NCBI RefSeq assembly: GCF_036010325.1 | Contig: NZ_CP108549.1 | Span: forward strand, 6,262,001-6,326,000 | Direction of reading: 5' to 3' | Source: Streptomyces sp. NBC_01210 | GTDB lineage: Bacteria; Actinomycetota; Actinomycetes; Streptomycetales; Streptomycetaceae | DNA length: 64,000 nt | Part shown: piece after piece, positions 45,519 through 54,173 of the stretch | Layout of the letters: each line of letters starts with the position of its first letter | Position numbering within the stretch: position 1 is the stretch's first letter | Made by a program: the position numbers and the translations under genes | The notes under the pieces: generated by a model | Told to the model about the DNA's origin: nothing | What the model saw: only the letters and a program-made list of their open reading frames with translations | Database searches by the model: none

Positions 45519-45997
45519 CTGCGACCGGCACATTCGGCCTGAGCAGCGAAGCCCGCAATCTGCACTGGTTGTTGAGCAATTTCGTGGAGGAGGTACCAGG
45601 AGCCCGCTCGGTCGCTGTTGTCTCGTCCGACGGGCTGCTGCTGCTCTCCTCCGACCCCGCCCAGAACGCCGTCCCGGCCGCCAGGAGCCGCCCGGAAGGC
45701 CCCAGAGGCTCCAGCGCGGACCTCGCCACGATCGTCTCCGGCATCGGCAGCCTCACCATCGGTGCCGCCAAGCTGATGGACGGCGGCGGCGTCAAGCAGA
45801 CGATGGTCGCGATGGACGAAGGCAGCGTCTTCGTCATGTCGATCAGTGACGGCTCCCTGCTCGGCGTGCACACCGCTCCTGACTGCGACATGAGTGTCGT
45901 CGCCTACCACATGGCCCTCTTCGTCGGCCGTGCCGGACATGTCCTCACCCCCGAACTCCGCAGCGAACTGCGCAAATCAATGGAGAGCGCCCAGTGA
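45515..45997 (+). CDS. cvnB: Roadblock/LC7-domain protein CvnB
   Basis: 160 residues, a single roadblock fold (NLHWLLSNFVEEVPGARSVAVVSSDGLLLL and later SVFVMSISDGSLLGVHT). Roadblock proteins of the MglB type act on small GTPases; here the partner is CvnD. The start appears to be TTG overlapping the cvnA stop (TTGA), supported by GAGGAGG about 8 bases upstream and a family-like N-terminus right after it. Confidence 0.9.
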   Translation: MTATGTFGLSSEARNLHWLLSNFVEEVPGARSVAVVSSDGLLLLSSDPAQNAVPAARSRPEGPRGSSADLATIVSGIGSLTIGAAKLMDGGGVKQTMVAMDEGSVFVMSISDGSLLGVHTAPDCDMSVVAYHMALFVGRAGHVLTPELRSELRKSMESAQ

Positions 45998-46392
45998 CGC
46001 CCCCCAAACTGCCGGTGCGCGGCGACGGCCGACGCCCGGCCCGGGTCCGCCCCTACTCCCTCACCGGCGGCCGCACCCGCTTCGGCCATGTGCTGCTCGT
46101 CGAGACCTTCGTGGCCGCGCTCGAAGCACCGGCCGAGCGCAAGGAGCTGCCGAACGGCGACCTCTCCTCGCGGGTGATGCCCGAACTGCGGGCCATCGTC
46201 GAGCTGTGCCGCCGTATGCGTACCGTCGCCGAGATATCGGCGCTGCTGAAGATGCCGCTGGGCGTTGTCCGGGTGCTGCTCAGCGACCTGGCCGACCAGG
46301 GAAAGATCCGTGTGTACGGGACCGGGCACGGCGCCGGCCAGCCCGACCGCGCGCTGCTCGAAAGGGTGCTGAGTGGACTCCGCCGCCTCTGA
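45994..46392 (+). CDS. cvnC: DUF742-family protein CvnC
   Basis: 132 residues. It has the DUF742 motifs VRPYSLTGGRTR, a helical middle with CRRMRTVAEISALLKMPLGVVRVLLSDLADQG like a winged helix, and a short tail. It is an obligate member of conservons with an unclear biochemical role, perhaps bridging the GTPase and the roadblock protein. GTG overlaps the cvnB stop (GTGA). Confidence 0.9.
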   Translation: MTPPKLPVRGDGRRPARVRPYSLTGGRTRFGHVLLVETFVAALEAPAERKELPNGDLSSRVMPELRAIVELCRRMRTVAEISALLKMPLGVVRVLLSDLADQGKIRVYGTGHGAGQPDRALLERVLSGLRRL

Positions 46393-47008
46393 CACGCTCC
46401 TCGCCCGGCCCCGCCCGCAGCCCGAAGAGGAGCTGCAGGCATGGCAGTTGGACCGCACCCGGGCCCCCATCGCCACCAAGATCGTGGTCGCGGGCGGCTT
46501 CGGCGTCGGCAAGACGACCTTTGTCGGAGCGGTCTCCGAGATCACGCCGCTGCAGACCGAGGCGTTGATGACGCAGGCGAGCGAGGAGACCGACGATCTC
46601 ACCGAGACGCCGGACAAGCTCACCACGACCGTCGCCATGGACTTCGGCCGGATCACGCTCGACGACGATCTGGTGCTGTATGTCTTCGGGACGCCCGGCC
46701 AGCAGCGCTTCTGGTTCATGTGGGACGACCTGGTGCGCGGCGCGATCGGCGCGATCGTGCTGGCCGACACCCGCAGGCTGCCGGACTGCTTCCCGGCGCT
46801 CGACTACTTCGAGAGCTCCGGGCTGCCGTACATCGTCGCCGTCAATCACTTCGAGGGTACGGAGGTGTTCGAGGCCGAGGACGTGCGCGAGGCCCTGACC
46901 GTCCCGCCCCATGTGCCCGTTGTGATCATGGACGCGCGCCATCGGATCACGGTGATCGAATCGCTGCTCGCGCTGGTCGCCCACGCTCTCGAAGCCACCC
47001 CCGAATAG
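46373..47008 (+). CDS. cvnD: Conservon GTP-binding protein CvnD
   Basis: 211 residues of the MglA-like small GTPase group. Motifs are the P-loop GGFGVGKTTFVG near residues 41-52, a Thr-rich switch I, the switch II segment VFGTPGQQRFWFMW and VNHFEG for guanine recognition (a divergent NKxD). It probably works as a membrane-signalling switch with CvnA, CvnB and CvnC. The first 20 bases overlap cvnC. The start is GTG. Confidence 0.92.
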   Translation: MDSAASDTLLARPRPQPEEELQAWQLDRTRAPIATKIVVAGGFGVGKTTFVGAVSEITPLQTEALMTQASEETDDLTETPDKLTTTVAMDFGRITLDDDLVLYVFGTPGQQRFWFMWDDLVRGAIGAIVLADTRRLPDCFPALDYFESSGLPYIVAVNHFEGTEVFEAEDVREALTVPPHVPVVIMDARHRITVIESLLALVAHALEATPE

Positions 47009-47036
47009 CACTGAACTGACGAAAGAGACTCCTTCG

Positions 47037-48272
47037 ATGCGGAAGATACTCATAGTCGGAGCCGGTCAGTCCGGTCTCCAGCTCGCCCTCGGACTCCAGT
47101 CGCAGGGCTACGAGGTCACCCTGATGTCCAACCGCACCGCGGACGAGATCCGGTCCGGCCGGGTCATGTCCACGCAGTGCATGTTCGACACGGCGCTGCA
47201 GCACGAGCGCGATCTCGGCATCAACTTCTGGGAGTCCCAGGCCCCGCGCATCGAGGGCCTCGGCGTCTCTGTCGCCGCCCCCGACGCCTCCCGGCCCATC
47301 GACTGGGTCGGCAAGCTGGAGGGTTACGCCCAGTCGGTCGACCAGCGCGTGAAGATGGCCGGCTGGATGGAGACCTTCGCCCAGCGCGGCGGGCAGCTCG
47401 TCATCCACGGCGCGGCAGTCTCCGACCTGGACTTCTTCTCCCGTACGTACGACCTGGTGATGGTCTCGGCCGGCAAGGGCGAACTGGTCTCGATGTTCGG
47501 CCGGGACGCCTCCCGCTCGCCGTACGACGCCCCGCAGCGCGCGCTGGCCGTCTCCTACGTCCACGGCCTGGGCCCGCGCCCCGAGCACCCCGAGTACGAC
47601 GCGGTCCGCTGCAACCTCGTGCCGGGCGTCGGTGAGCTCTTCGTGATGCCGACCTTCACCACCACCGGCCGCGCGGACATCCTCTTCTGGGAGGGCATCC
47701 CGGGCGGCCCGCTCGATGTCTTCCAGGGCGTCAAGGATCCGGCGGAGCACCTCTCGCTGACCCTCGAGCTCATGGAGAAGTTCACGCCCTGGGAGTACGC
47801 GCGCGCCACCAAGGTCGAGCTGACCGACGCGGGCGGCACTCTCGCGGGCCGGTACGCGCCCACCGTCCGCAACCCGATCGGCCGCCTCCCCGGCGGCGGA
47901 CTGGTCCTCGGCGTCGCCGATGTGGTCGTCGCCAACGACCCGATCACCGGACAGGGCTCCAACTCGGCGTCCAAGTGCGCGGCCGCCTACCTCTCCTCGA
48001 TCACCGAGCATGGCGAGCGGCCGTTCGACGAGGCGTGGATGCAGTCCACCTTCGACCGCTACTGGGACACCGCGCAGCACGTCACCAAGTGGACGAACGC
48101 GATGCTCGGCGTGCCGCCCGAGCATGTCCTCAACCTGATCGGTGCCGCGGGCCAGCTCCAGCCGGTCGCCGACCGTTTCGCGAACGGCTTCAACGACCCG
48201 GCGGACTTCGAGAACTTCTTCTACGACCCGGAGAAGACAGCCGCTTACCTGGCCTCGGTCGCCGGGGCCTGA
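47037..48272 (+). CDS. Styrene/indole monooxygenase-like flavoprotein
   Basis: 411 residues. The FAD-binding motif KILIVGAGQSGLQLALGL is at the N-terminus. Further motifs are YDLVMVSAGKGEL near the middle and VLGVADVVVANDPITGQGSN for the FAD ribityl contact, as in StyA-type two-component monooxygenases. It would need a separate flavin reductase, which is not encoded nearby. It starts 28 bases after cvnD, so it is likely the fifth gene of the conservon operon, where other conservons have cytochromes P450. Its substrate is unknown. Confidence 0.88.
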   Translation: MRKILIVGAGQSGLQLALGLQSQGYEVTLMSNRTADEIRSGRVMSTQCMFDTALQHERDLGINFWESQAPRIEGLGVSVAAPDASRPIDWVGKLEGYAQSVDQRVKMAGWMETFAQRGGQLVIHGAAVSDLDFFSRTYDLVMVSAGKGELVSMFGRDASRSPYDAPQRALAVSYVHGLGPRPEHPEYDAVRCNLVPGVGELFVMPTFTTTGRADILFWEGIPGGPLDVFQGVKDPAEHLSLTLELMEKFTPWEYARATKVELTDAGGTLAGRYAPTVRNPIGRLPGGGLVLGVADVVVANDPITGQGSNSASKCAAAYLSSITEHGERPFDEAWMQSTFDRYWDTAQHVTKWTNAMLGVPPEHVLNLIGAAGQLQPVADRFANGFNDPADFENFFYDPEKTAAYLASVAGA

Positions 48273-48418
48273 CAGGGCTCTGACCAGCGTTCCAGCGGTC
48301 GTCATTGGTCGTTGTTGGTCGACCTTGGCGGCCCTCGGACGGCCCGCACACGGCCCCGCGTATGAACGCTTTCCTGCTGGGCAACGCGCCGGGAAACTCA
48401 GGCAGGACACGGCGGCCA

Positions 48419-48457
48419 CGCGAAGAGCCCCGGACACGGCGTCCGGGGCTCTTCGCG
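48419..48457 (+). terminator. Intrinsic terminator after the monooxygenase gene
   Basis: A perfect 17-base-pair stem (48419-48435 with 48441-48457), a five-base loop and a following TTT. The rest of the 388-base gap from 48273 to 48660 holds nothing I recognise. Confidence 0.88.
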
Positions 48458-48660
48458 TTTCAGGTGCGCTACGAGCATGGGGTGACCAGAAGACCGCCGC
48501 GGTCCCACAGGACAGTGTCTGTGACAGCGAACCTTGAGTCTGCCATCGAAGTTTGCTCACCGCCCGGAGCCGAGTTCGAAGGCCCACTCGTCGGTCGATC
48601 AGGCTCCGCCCGCACTTTTCCGTACGTTTCCGTGCTTTCTTTGCGGCGGCCGTCGATCGG

Positions 48661-49545
48661 TCACAGGGCCATCGGACCGAGGTCGTGAACGACCTTGGCC
48701 AAGGCGCGAATCCGGTCGGTCTCGCTGCTCGTGTGCCAGCTCAAGGCCCAGCGGCTGAGCGGGGCGTCGTGGATGGGGATGTAGGCGATGTCAGGCCGCC
48801 CGTAGTAGCGCAGCGCGTGCGCGTGCACGGGGCACACCGCTTCCCCGCTGGCGACGATGGCGAGTAGTTGCGTGCCGTCGACTGCAGTCGGCCCCTTGGG
48901 GATCGGCCGCCCGCTGGAGGTGTAGGCGGGGATCAGCGCCTCTCGCCAGTAGTCGGGCGCGGCGCCGGTCAGGACGGTCTCGTCGGCAAGGTCCTCGTAG
49001 GAGATGGAGTCTCGCTTCGCCAGGGGGTGGGCGGAGGATACGCACAACACGACGGGTTCGGTGTAGGCAACCGGGCCCACTGTGAGGTCGGGTTCCCGGA
49101 TAGGGAGCCAGGCGAGCAGGACGTCGATCGTGTCGTGGCGCAGTGCGGTGAAAGGGTCGTTGTATCCCACGGCGCGGATCTGCACCATGCAGGCGGGATG
49201 GCGGGATGAGAACTCGTCGAGGACGGGCCTTAGGTCCTCGACGTTACTGGACGTCATGCCCAGGCGCAGCACCTCAGTCTTACCCTGCGCGGCCAGCGCG
49301 GCCCGCTCCAGACTCCGCTGAAGACCGCGGTGCACCGGGAGCAGGTCGTCGTGCAACTGCCGACCGAGCGGGGTAAGGCTGACGTGATGGCTGGTGCGGG
49401 CGAAGAGCGCGCCGCCGATCTGCCTTTCCTGCTTCTTGATGGCCTGGCTGACTCGCGCCGCGGTGACGTGCAGCCGTTCGGCGGTCCGGCCGAAGTGCAG
49501 CTCCTCTGCGAGCGTCAAGAAGATCTCGATGTCTCTGATCTCCAC
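48661..49545 (-). CDS. LysR-family transcriptional regulator
   Basis: About 294 residues. The N-terminal helix-turn-helix is typical (EIFLTLAEELHFGRTAERLHV, then ARVSQAIKKQERQIGG). The substrate-binding domain contains LRLGMTSSNV and DVLLAWLPIREPDL. GTG 49545 was preferred over ATG 49557 because GGGGGG precedes it and because VEIRDIEIFL is a common LysR start. It is divergent from a short open frame that looks like the end of a StyA-type monooxygenase, a lost target gene. Confidence 0.9.
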   Translation of the reverse strand: MEIRDIEIFLTLAEELHFGRTAERLHVTAARVSQAIKKQERQIGGALFARTSHHVSLTPLGRQLHDDLLPVHRGLQRSLERAALAAQGKTEVLRLGMTSSNVEDLRPVLDEFSSRHPACMVQIRAVGYNDPFTALRHDTIDVLLAWLPIREPDLTVGPVAYTEPVVLCVSSAHPLAKRDSISYEDLADETVLTGAAPDYWREALIPAYTSSGRPIPKGPTAVDGTQLLAIVASGEAVCPVHAHALRYYGRPDIAYIPIHDAPLSRWALSWHTSSETDRIRALAKVVHDLGPMAL

Positions 49546-49564
49546 GCGGCCCCCCATCTGTCTC

Positions 49565-49582
49565 GTTAACCGTCAAGTTAAC
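49565..49582. promoter_or_regulatory. GTTAAC-N6-GTTAAC, candidate LysR operator
   Basis: Two copies of the palindrome GTTAAC (49565-49570 and 49577-49582) lie 12 bases apart, just upstream of the LysR start. The symmetric spacing fits a LysR-type autoregulatory site. Confidence 0.5.
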
Positions 49583-49634
49583 GCGCCTTGCGGGAAGCAT
49601 CGTTGCCGGGCGGCTCGGCTTCGTCACTCCGCCC

Positions 49635-49745
49635 ATGGACCAAGAGGAGCACTCACGCATCCCCTGCATGGCCGGCCAACAAGGCTTCTACGACCCGGAG
49701 AGGACCAACGCCCACCTCGGCGAGGTCGCGGGCGCCGGCGCCTGA
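49635..49745 (+). pseudogene. C-terminal remnant of a second StyA-like monooxygenase
   Basis: A 36-codon open frame ends GFYDPERTNAHLGEVAGAGA. The monooxygenase at 47037-48272 ends FFYDPEKTAAYLASVAGA. FYDPE is identical and the final AGA and the intervening spacing agree. The remaining 380 or so residues are missing. The frame stays open a little upstream, but that part shows no recognisable similarity. It is best explained as the leftover end of a deleted or recombined paralogue next to its LysR regulator. Confidence 0.65.
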
Positions 49746-49772
49746 CGCAATGGGGGTTGCCCCGGGTGCTGA

Positions 49773-50912
49773 TCAGCCGGCGCCCGGGGCCGGCTCCGCT
49801 CCGTACGCCGCGTCCGAGCCCGCCGTCGCGCCGTGCGGCAGCTCCGGCCGTGTGTAGCTGCGCAGCGCGGCTCCGTCCGGATCCGGGCGGACCGCGCCCA
49901 GCAGCGGGTTCGCGGCGATCGGCGAGACCTTGACGCGGGTGCCGGGGTGCGGGGCCTGCACCACCAGGCCCTCGCCCAGATAGATCGCCACATGGGTGGC
50001 CTTGGGGAAGTAGATCACCAGGTCACCGGGGCGCAGCCGGCGCAGTGACACCTTCGGGAGCTCCCGCCACTGTTCCTGCGACGTACGCGGGATGGTGCGT
50101 CCGGCCCGCGCCCAGGCCTGCGAGGTCAGCCCGGAGCAGTCGTACGCCTGGGGGCCCTCCGCGCCCCAGACGTACGGCTTGCCAATCTGTTCGACGGCGT
50201 ACTCCAGCGCCTGGTCGCCCTCCTCGGAAGGGGTGCGCTTGCCGTTGAGCACGCCCGTGGAGAGCAGCTTCTTCTGGGCCTTCGCGGTGTGGGACCGCTC
50301 CAGCGCGGCCAGTTCGGCGATCTCCTCGACGGAGAGCGAGGCGAGCAGCTTCTCGACCTCCTTCAGCCGCGCCGTGGCCCTGTCGCGCGCCTGCTTCTGC
50401 TTGTTCGCGAGCGTCTGTTCCTTGTCCAGGGCCTTGCGGGACTCGCTCGCCAGCGTGTCCGCCCGCTTCGCGCCCTCCTCGAGCCGCGCGATCGTCGCCA
50501 GCCGGTCGCTGGCCGCGCGCTCGATCAGATGGTCCTGGTCGAGGGCTTGCCGCGGGTTCTTGGCGAGCAGCAACTGGAGGTAGGAGGAGAGATCGGACTG
50601 CCCCTGGTACTGCTCCCGCGCCAGTCGGCCCACGTCGCGGCGGCCGGCGTCGATCGCGTTGCGCGCTGTGGCCAGGTCGCGGGCGAGCCTGGCCGTCTCG
50701 GCCTGCTGCTGCCTGAGTTTTACCTCCGTGGCGTTGTACGTCTCGCCGGCCTCCTCGATCTGGCGGTACAGCTTCTGAAGTTCGGTCAGCATTCCGGAGA
50801 CGGTCGTGGGCGCGGGCGGCACGGCGGCGGCCGGTGGTGCCGGCACCGCTGCGGTCACCGTGGCGACGGCCAGCGCCGCCGTACAGACAGCACGGAGCAA
50901 ACTGTCTGACAC
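49773..50912 (-). CDS. Secreted NlpC/P60 (C40) peptidoglycan endopeptidase
   Basis: About 379 residues. After a signal peptide (LLRAVCTAALAVATVTAAVPAP is its core) comes a long coiled coil (about 45-225) rich in Ala, Arg, Gln and Leu. The C-terminal NlpC/P60 domain has the catalytic Cys in YDCSGLTSQAW, His in ATHVAIYLG, and a polar residue in VVQAPHPG. It resembles RipA-like hydrolases that cut peptide stems during growth and sporulation. GTG 50912 follows GGAGGTGAT at the right spacing; a longer reading to 50999 lacks such a site. Confidence 0.9.
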   Translation of the reverse strand: MSDSLLRAVCTAALAVATVTAAVPAPPAAAVPPAPTTVSGMLTELQKLYRQIEEAGETYNATEVKLRQQQAETARLARDLATARNAIDAGRRDVGRLAREQYQGQSDLSSYLQLLLAKNPRQALDQDHLIERAASDRLATIARLEEGAKRADTLASESRKALDKEQTLANKQKQARDRATARLKEVEKLLASLSVEEIAELAALERSHTAKAQKKLLSTGVLNGKRTPSEEGDQALEYAVEQIGKPYVWGAEGPQAYDCSGLTSQAWARAGRTIPRTSQEQWRELPKVSLRRLRPGDLVIYFPKATHVAIYLGEGLVVQAPHPGTRVKVSPIAANPLLGAVRPDPDGAALRSYTRPELPHGATAGSDAAYGAEPAPGAG

Positions 50913-51062
50913 CACATCACCTCCGGCTGCCGGGGGTGGGCCGTCCACGCCGGCCACCTCGCAGCCGATGATGCGAGCGCGCCGCTCGCACCGCCCCACG
51001 AGTGGTCGATTCGGCGCAATGCGGTCACTCGTTGTGGCGGAGTACGGGGATACGTCGGCGTG

Positions 51063-53642
51063 TCAGTCCACCGGCAGGGCGTAAAAGGTCCGGTCCCGCC
51101 GGACGACGAGATTCCGGCCGCCACCGGCGAGGGGCTCGTAGCGGGGTGTGTCGGTTCCGCTGTCCTGCGCGCCCGTCTCCTGGAACTTCCACAGCCGCTT
51201 TCCGTCGCGCGCGGCGAACGCGGTGAGCTGGCCGCTGTCGTACGCGAGTACCGTCCGGCCGCTCGTGCTGACGCCGGTCCCCGGAGTCTCGTTCGACACC
51301 GGCGCGTCGGTGGAGCGCTGCCACAGTCGACGGCCGTTCGCGGTGTCGACAGCGGACACCTGCTGGTGGTGGTTGGCGACGTACAGCATGGGGCTGCGGA
51401 GGATCGCGCCGCCGAAACCGAAGACTCCGCTCTCGCCGGGAGCCGTATCGGCCGGGGCCAGCCGCCACAGCAGCGCGCCGGTGCTGATTGTGTACGCGTT
51501 CAGCCGGTCGGCCACCGGGGCGAACAGCCTGCCCGGCGCATCGCCCACCAGGGCGGCGGCGGGATGGACGCCGGCCAGCAGCAGTGACTTGAGCTGCTTG
51601 CCGGTCTTCCGGTCGAAGGCCAGCAGCACGGATGCGCCCTTGGCGGCCTTCTGCTGAGCGGGGGTCAGGGTGGACGCGTACTGCCGTACGACGATCTCGG
51701 CGGGGCGCACACCGATCAGCTGGTACTGCGGCGCATGGGGGGCAGGTGCGCCCGGGATCCGGGTGCGCCACAGCCACTTCCGGGCGACGAGGTCGTACGC
51801 GAGCAGGTACGACTCCAGCGCGGCGCCCTTCTTGACCTGGCCGGTCATCCAGAGCGTCGTCCCGTCCAGGCCTGTCCTGCCGGTGAGCGTCAGGACCTCG
51901 CCCGGACCGGCCAGCGCGGCCTTGGCGATCCGGTGCTTGACCTGTCCATCCTGTGCCGCGATCCACAGGAACGCGTCGGGGGTGTCCACGAAGCAGAGCA
52001 CGTCGTCGACGGGTACGGCGCGGGAGGCGGACGCGGCCTCCTTGCGCTGCCAGAGCGGTCTTCCGGTACGGAGATCGACCCCGGTGGACTGCTCCTTGCC
52101 GGTCAGGACCAGCACCCGGTCCTGCCAGACGGTGGCGGACAGCGGTTCGGCGGCGGTCGCCGGATGCTCGTACCGCCACACCGGCTCCGGCGGCAGCCCG
52201 GCCATCGGGGTGCGGCGCGGAGCGGGGGCGGCTTGGGCGGGTTTCTTGTCCGAGTCCCCGGCGGCGACGGCGTACACCGCGGCGCCGCCGACCACGAGCC
52301 CGGCAGCCGCGCCGACGATGCCGGTGAGCAGCGCACGCCGATCGGGCGCGGGCACGCCGGGGGGCAGCGCTGCGGGAAGGGGCGCGGTGGGAACGGGCGC
52401 TGCGGGAAGGGCCGGGGTGGGGAGCGGCGCTGCGGTCGCAGGAGCGACGGCCGGCCGTGCGACTGCGGCTGCGGTGCTGGTCGGTGCGCTCCGCGCCGCA
52501 GGTACGGCGAGCGCGGCGGTGACCCGGTCAACGCCCGCCCCGAGCCCGTCCGCCCCGGGCGCGTTGCGACCGCCGCCCACGAGCAGGGTGTCCGTGTCCC
52601 GCAGGGAGCCCGGCCCCGCGCCGACGGCGACCGCGTGCTGTGCCGCCACCGCATCCGCAGGCTTCGCGTCCGCCGGTTGGAGGTCTGCCTTCGACTGGCC
52701 GGAGCCCGAGCCGGGACCGGCCCCCCACGTATCCCCCTGCTCCAGCGACCTCACCCGCGCCGCCTGCGCCTCCACCGCAGCGACCAGGCTCGGGGGCAGC
52801 CAGCCCTCCCGGGCCAGTGCCGCCGCGCCCTCCGGGGCCAGGTCCGCCGCCACCGTGCTCGCCGAAGGGCGCTCCTCCGGAGACTTGGACAGGCAGTGGG
52901 CCACCAAGGGGCGCAACTCGCCGGGTACTCCGCCCAGTTGCGGCTCTCCGTGAGCGATACGGTCCGCGTCCGCCAGTGGGGTCGTACCCGTCGACGCGTA
53001 CGCCAGCAGCAGGCCCAGGACGAAAATGTCCGACGCCGGTCCGGGCTTCGCGCCCGTCGACTGTTCCGGGGTCAGATAGCCGAGCTTCACCGTCAGTTGC
53101 CCGTCCGGACGCGCCTCCGCGACGGCGGCCGCGCCCAGTGCCCCGAACGCGGTGAGCCGCGGTCCGTCCGCCGCGAGCAGCACCGTGTCGGGCGCCAGCC
53201 CGTGCAGCACCGTTCCGGTCGCATGCACGCGCGAAAGGATCTCCGCAAGAGCCGCGCCCAGTATTCGTACCGCCCGTTCCGGAAGTGGGCCGGCCAGCGC
53301 GATGGCCTCGCGCAGCGTCAGCGCCGGGACGTACGGGCTCGCCGTCCACAGCGGCTCCCCGTCCCTGGCCTCAGCACCCTCGGTCCCTTCCGTGCCGTCC
53401 GTACTGGACTCGATCGGCGCCACCCAGCCCCCGGCCAGCCGCTGCGTCCGCCGCGTCTCCGACCGGAAGCGGCGCCGGAACGCCGTCAGCGCCGCCAGCT
53501 CCGGCCTGGCCACCGAGACGACCGCGATCGCGCCGTTCGGCCCGTGCGCGAGGTAGCGGACGCAGACCGCCGAATCCCCGTGGCGCGCCAGGGTGGTGAA
53601 CGGGCCGATCTGGCGCGGATCGTCCTGCTGCAGCGGCTCCAT
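51063..53642 (-). CDS. Pseudokinase-like protein with membrane anchor and PQQ-type beta-propeller
   Basis: About 859 residues. The N-terminal 290 residues follow a Ser/Thr kinase fold, but the catalytic HRD is HGL (147-149), DFG is AFG (165-167) and the VAIK Lys is missing (VVSVAR). Phosphotransfer is therefore unlikely. A long Ala/Pro linker and one membrane helix (TGIVGAAAGLVVGGAAVYAVA) lead to an outside beta-propeller with repeats such as VDLRTGRPLWQRK and VDTANGRRLWQRS, of the PQQ/BamB type. It may sense or scaffold envelope signals. ATG 53642 has AGGGGGG 9 bases upstream; ATG 53651 is too close to it. Confidence 0.87.
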   Translation of the reverse strand: MEPLQQDDPRQIGPFTTLARHGDSAVCVRYLAHGPNGAIAVVSVARPELAALTAFRRRFRSETRRTQRLAGGWVAPIESSTDGTEGTEGAEARDGEPLWTASPYVPALTLREAIALAGPLPERAVRILGAALAEILSRVHATGTVLHGLAPDTVLLAADGPRLTAFGALGAAAVAEARPDGQLTVKLGYLTPEQSTGAKPGPASDIFVLGLLLAYASTGTTPLADADRIAHGEPQLGGVPGELRPLVAHCLSKSPEERPSASTVAADLAPEGAAALAREGWLPPSLVAAVEAQAARVRSLEQGDTWGAGPGSGSGQSKADLQPADAKPADAVAAQHAVAVGAGPGSLRDTDTLLVGGGRNAPGADGLGAGVDRVTAALAVPAARSAPTSTAAAVARPAVAPATAAPLPTPALPAAPVPTAPLPAALPPGVPAPDRRALLTGIVGAAAGLVVGGAAVYAVAAGDSDKKPAQAAPAPRRTPMAGLPPEPVWRYEHPATAAEPLSATVWQDRVLVLTGKEQSTGVDLRTGRPLWQRKEAASASRAVPVDDVLCFVDTPDAFLWIAAQDGQVKHRIAKAALAGPGEVLTLTGRTGLDGTTLWMTGQVKKGAALESYLLAYDLVARKWLWRTRIPGAPAPHAPQYQLIGVRPAEIVVRQYASTLTPAQQKAAKGASVLLAFDRKTGKQLKSLLLAGVHPAAALVGDAPGRLFAPVADRLNAYTISTGALLWRLAPADTAPGESGVFGFGGAILRSPMLYVANHHQQVSAVDTANGRRLWQRSTDAPVSNETPGTGVSTSGRTVLAYDSGQLTAFAARDGKRLWKFQETGAQDSGTDTPRYEPLAGGGRNLVVRRDRTFYALPVD

Positions 53643-53678
53643 CGAGTGCATCCCCCCTGGCGACACGGTCCCGTGATC

Positions 53679-53954
53679 TTATGGCGCGCCGTTCGGCTTC
53701 GACCAGGGCCACCTCAGCGTGCGGCGTTCCACGCCCTCCGGGGCGTACTCGTACTTCCAGCCGCGCTGCAGCCTCAGCCGTTTGGTGTAACCGGCCGGTA
53801 CGCGCCGGTACGCGTACACCGTCGGCGGGCTGCCGTCCTCGTTCGGTACGGGGATCTCGTACCACTTCGGCGGATGGCCCGTCATCCCGACCAGGACCGG
53901 CAGCACACGCCCGTCCAGTGGCCCGCCCACGAAGGGGGTGTTCTCGCTTCTCAC
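53679..53954 (-). CDS. Small conserved-looking hypothetical protein
   Basis: About 91 residues. The sequence [16 protein letters not shown], then [22 protein letters not shown], suggests a small beta-sheet protein. No family is recognised and no signal peptide or membrane segment is seen. GTG 53954 opens the plausible frame; upstream codons to 54056 are Arg-rich and unlike a real N-terminus. It is the nearest gene upstream of the pseudokinase gene on the same strand. Confidence 0.6.
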   Translation of the reverse strand: MRSENTPFVGGPLDGRVLPVLVGMTGHPPKWYEIPVPNEDGSPPTVYAYRRVPAGYTKRLRLQRGWKYEYAPEGVERRTLRWPWSKPNGAP

Positions 53955-54084
53955 GTGAGCCAGTGTCACGCAGGCCCCACACGCCGTCCGCACCGGGCGC
54001 GCCCGCCGTCCGGAAGAACCCGTCTGCCGACGTGCTCGGCAGGGTCCGGGCGGCACTTCCGGCCGATCCGCTCGGCTTGTGGCA

Positions 54085-54128
54085 TTGACACGCCAAATCC
54101 GCCCCGATACTTTCGGCCCAGGCCGAAA
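54085..54128 (+). promoter_or_regulatory. Predicted promoter and palindromic operator of the sugar ABC operon
   Basis: TTGACA (54085-54090) and TACTTT (54108-54113) form -35 and -10 elements 17 bases apart. The perfect inverted repeat TTTCGGCC-CA-GGCCGAAA (54111-54128) overlaps the -10 end and the likely start point, where a repressor would block transcription. The site ends 45 bases before the binding-protein ATG. Confidence 0.6.
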
Positions 54129-54173
54129 CTAGCCGGGCTCTGGCTCCCTTTCTCAGGCCTTCCGGAGGCCCCC

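Noticed and set aside
49759..49790. GCCCCGGG/CCCGGGGC hairpin as a terminator
   Set aside because: It overlaps the last codons of the NlpC/P60 gene and the stem is only eight pairs with a long loop; the evidence is too weak to annotate.
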